A DNA stretch of 8,426 bases from TCS-49 sp964442515 (GTDB taxonomy: Bacteria; Campylobacterota; Campylobacteria; Campylobacterales; Sulfurovaceae), in contig CAYUAC010000085.1 in assembly GCA_964442515.1 (NCBI GenBank), forward strand, positions 1 to 8,426. Direction: 5' to 3'. Positions 6,026 through 8,426 of this stretch are shown here, piece after piece (positions within the stretch are counted from its first letter, which is position 1; each line of letters begins with the position of its first letter). Position numbers and translations under genes: made by a program. The notes beneath the pieces were generated by a model. That model was not told the DNA's origin. It did not search any database and was given only the letters and a program-made list of their open reading frames with translations.

Positions 6026-8426
6026 CTTCGTAGGTGATGACAAATACCGCACCCTCTCCGGAGTTGTAAACACTGAGGCGTTCGTGCATATTTTGTTCAA
6101 TGATCATTTTTGACATATACAGCCCCATACCCGTACCGTTTTTTTCGTTTTTGGTCGTAAAGTAGGGTTCAAATATCTTTTCTAAAATCTCCTCTTGAAT
6201 GCCGCCCGCGTTATCGGCGATTTGCAAACTGTTTTGCCCGCACGTCACGGTGATACGGCCGTTTTGGACCTGCTGCTGCAAAATGGCGTCTTTGGCGTTG
6301 TTGATGATGTTTAAAAGTACCTGCTGAAACTCGCTTTTATACCCAAGCAGGATTATATCCGTGTTGCAGTCAACCTCAAGCGTGATATTGTGGTTTTTCA
6401 GCTGGGCTTCCAGGATGCCTTCGGTATTGGCGATGGTATCTTGCAGCGAAAATTCGCTTTTTGTTTTATCAACCCTGAAAAAGCTTCTGAAATCATCGAT
6501 GGTTTTACTCATGAATTTGATCGTTTTGGTCTGCCTGGCGATAAACTGATTAATAAAGGCTTCATCGATCAACCCTTCCTCGTAATCATCTTCTAAGTTT
6601 TGAATATTGATATTCAGCGCGTTTAGCGGCTGCCTCCACTGGTGGGCGATGGCCCCGATCATTTCTCCCATAGCTGCAAGCTTGGCCTGCTGGGCGATGA
6701 AGCGGTCTTTTTTCATATTTTTGCCCACTTCGAATTTGACCTTGGTTTCTAAATTTTTATTCAACTGTCTCAGCGCGTTTCTTGTACGCAGTTCACGGTA
6801 GATAAAAACGACCAAAAACAAAACCAGCAGCGTTATGGAGATATAGATCGCGTAAAAGGTGCGCTTGGTAGCGGCGATATAATCGCTGCTTTGCGCAAAG
6901 ACGCTGTAGCCAACGACCTTTTCGGTGATGGGGTTGGTAACGGGAATAACGTTCATAATGGTGTTTTGTCCGCATACGCTGATGCTGAAAGCTTTTTTAT
7001 CCCTGCGGTTTTGAAACCGCTCTTGCAGCATATTGATGCTTTTTTGGCAAAAATGGGTGTTTTGCCGGGTGTTTTTGAGTGTGTTGTGCAGCGATTTTTG
7101 ATATAAAAATCCCGCAACCGGGCTTTGGATATAGTTTTGCCGCTCATCGCTTTGCAGCTTTTTTGCAACGGTGTCTTCTTCGATGAAAAAGGCGCCTTTG
7201 CGGTCAAAGGTTTCAATCAACGGCTTCATCAGCGAATAAATGTCAAAACTGATCTCCACGCTTGCAAGAAACTGCCCGTCATAAAACAGCGGAAAGACAA
7301 AGCGGTAGCCGTTGTATATTCGCCCCTCTTCAAAGCCTTCAATAAAGCGCTGGTTTTTACTGATCCAGGAAACGGTGTCGCGGTAGTTGTCAAGCAGGTC
7401 GGAGTGTTTGTCGGGCCTGTGCATACGCAGAAAGCTTTGGGTGTTTGGCAGATGAAAATGCAGCTGTTTGATATTGTAGGATACAAAGCGGATATATTTG
7501 TCATTAAGATGCTCGTGCAGTGTTTCTCTGGCGGCGTCGGGGTCTTTGTGGCGCCCGGCGATGATCTTTTTGACCCGGTTTGTGTTGACAGCCGTGTCAA
7601 AGATGTTTTGGGCCAGGTGCCTGTGCCTGTCCTGGGCCATATTGTACAGTTTTTGGGTCGTGTCGGCGTTTTGTTCCAAAAAGCGCTCGATCTTGTTTTG
7701 GATATATGCGTGATACAGGATATAAAACAGGGCGGCAAACAGGACAAAGAAAAGGCCAAGGCCCAGCGTGAGGCGGTGTTTATACGAACGCTTTGACAGC
7801 GAAGCGCTCAGGCGCTTTTTATCCAGCAGCAGCACGTACAGCAGCAGCAAAAACAGGACAACGGCAAACGAATACAGCGTCAGGACATTTTTCGTGTTTT
7901 GCAGGCCGGCTTTGTCTATACCGTCTAAGGGGGCAAATGCAAAGTAATACCCCAGATCCGAACCGTTAGCGTTTGGAATATGGGAAACGCTTAGCAGGTA
8001 ATCATCCACAATAAAATAGGGTTTGTCAGAAGCGGCAAATTCTTCCATACTGTCCTGATCCAGCAGGTCAAGCAGCTGCTGCGGCGCATCCAGGTTGGCT
8101 ACGTAGTAATCTTGTATAAACGTTTCGGTAAAGGGACGGGAGAGGTGGTCTTTGTAGCGTTTGTGGGCTAAAACGACCGAGCGGTATCCCTTTTGCTGCA
8201 GCTGCCTGTCGATGGAATTAAAATGGGTAATGATTTCAAATATTCCCAGAAAATCTCCTTTGTCGTAAATGGGAACCATCGATTTAAATGTCATATCAAA
8301 GCGGCCTACGCTGATTGTGGATTTGATGCGCGGGTTTTGCAGGAAATCCTTGACATCGGCGCGCACGTCACGGACATTGTCGCCGGTGAGTTTGCTCCAG
8401 CTTCGCTGCCTGCTGTATCCCTCCTT
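6006..8426 (-). CDS. Sensor histidine kinase with two tandem Cache-type periplasmic modules (5' partial)
   Basis: The frame is open to the window edge; 806 residues are visible and the start lies outside. A GTG at 8364-8366 is in frame but splits a conserved Cache segment (WSKLTGDNVRDV upstream of it), so it is not the start. Numbering from the edge: first sensor module about 1-170 (ISVGRFDMTFK, then VPIYDKGDFLGIFE); membrane helix about 180-201; short basic cytoplasmic loop; helix about 219-241; second module about 242-520, resembling dCache_3 (LHFHLPNTQSFLRMHRP, then GYRFVFPLFYDGQFLASVEISF-like region); helix about 524-543; coiled coil; kinase core. The phosphorylation box is AHQWRQPLN with His595, the variant common in Campylobacterota. 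The N-box is NIINNAKDA (Asn710), G1 is DNAGG (Asp738), then FEPYFTTK and GTGMGLYMSK, all intact. It should sense small molecules outside the inner membrane and signal to a separate response regulator, not present here. Its 3' end overlaps the DUF309 gene. Confidence 0.93.
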   Translation of the reverse strand, partial: KEGYSRQRSWSKLTGDNVRDVRADVKDFLQNPRIKSTISVGRFDMTFKSMVPIYDKGDFLGIFEIITHFNSIDRQLQQKGYRSVVLAHKRYKDHLSRPFTETFIQDYYVANLDAPQQLLDLLDQDSMEEFAASDKPYFIVDDYLLSVSHIPNANGSDLGYYFAFAPLDGIDKAGLQNTKNVLTLYSFAVVLFLLLLYVLLLDKKRLSASLSKRSYKHRLTLGLGLFFVLFAALFYILYHAYIQNKIERFLEQNADTTQKLYNMAQDRHRHLAQNIFDTAVNTNRVKKIIAGRHKDPDAARETLHEHLNDKYIRFVSYNIKQLHFHLPNTQSFLRMHRPDKHSDLLDNYRDTVSWISKNQRFIEGFEEGRIYNGYRFVFPLFYDGQFLASVEISFDIYSLMKPLIETFDRKGAFFIEEDTVAKKLQSDERQNYIQSPVAGFLYQKSLHNTLKNTRQNTHFCQKSINMLQERFQNRRDKKAFSISVCGQNTIMNVIPVTNPITEKVVGYSVFAQSSDYIAATKRTFYAIYISITLLVLFLVVFIYRELRTRNALRQLNKNLETKVKFEVGKNMKKDRFIAQQAKLAAMGEMIGAIAHQWRQPLNALNINIQNLEDDYEEGLIDEAFINQFIARQTKTIKFMSKTIDDFRSFFRVDKTKSEFSLQDTIANTEGILEAQLKNHNITLEVDCNTDIILLGYKSEFQQVLLNIINNAKDAILQQQVQNGRITVTCGQNSLQIADNAGGIQEEILEKIFEPYFTTKNEKNGTGMGLYMSKMIIEQNMHERLSVYNSGEGAVFVITYEDARVRG

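Noticed and set aside
7125..7796. Open plus-strand frame of 223 codons opposite the second kinase
   Set aside because: The opposite strand encodes a well-supported Cache-type sensor module and membrane helix; the translation looks like a mirrored-codon artefact with no family resemblance.
7825..7855. CAG/GCAG repeat tract, also at 3528-3541
   Set aside because: These are runs of CTG leucine codons in membrane helices read on the minus strand, not expanded repeats or a mobile-element signature.

Overview
The window looks like a chromosomal segment from a member of the Campylobacterota (the former Epsilonproteobacteria), probably an environmental Sulfurimonas/Sulfurovum-like lineage rather than a host-associated Campylobacter. 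The evidence is a three-domain desulforubrerythrin of the Campylobacter Rrc type, two sensor kinases in styles common in this group (an NMT1-like plus PBPb-like double sensor, and a Cache kinase with an AHQWRQPLN phosphorylation box), and a DUF309 and a DUF3817 protein. By eye the base composition is moderate, richer in G+C than Campylobacter or Helicobacter. The species call is inference. No rRNA, tRNA, CRISPR array, insertion sequence or phage gene was seen, and coding density is very high.

Layout, left to right. Positions 2-121 (+) are probably the 3' end of an unrecognised gene. Eleven bases later comes a large membrane sensor histidine kinase (133-3291, +) with two different periplasmic substrate-binding-protein-like domains, one membrane segment, a PAS-like domain and a complete kinase core. 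It has no receiver domain but keeps a helical C-terminal tail. Everything to its right is on the minus strand and meets it tail to tail across 7 bases.

The minus strand, read right to left, forms two groups. The first is a second sensor kinase with two tandem periplasmic sensor modules (6006-8426, 5' end outside the window), then a small DUF309 protein overlapping its end, then family I inorganic pyrophosphatase (ppa) overlapping the DUF309 gene. This group ends at a clear hairpin terminator (5156-5193). The second group is desulforubrerythrin, a ZIP-family (ZupT-like) metal transporter that starts at TTG only 2 bases after it, and a three-helix DUF3817 membrane protein 20 bases further on, which may also have its own -10 box.

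Together the second group pairs a peroxide-scavenging iron protein with a divalent-metal transporter, a sensible metal/oxidative-stress pairing. The first group places a signalling kinase upstream of a housekeeping phosphate-metabolism enzyme. No response regulator is encoded in the window, so the partner of each kinase must lie elsewhere. I see no convincing wholly new system. The most notable points are the receiver-less kinase that keeps the tail, the tandem-sensor kinase, and the two overlapping or near-abutting minus-strand gene groups.
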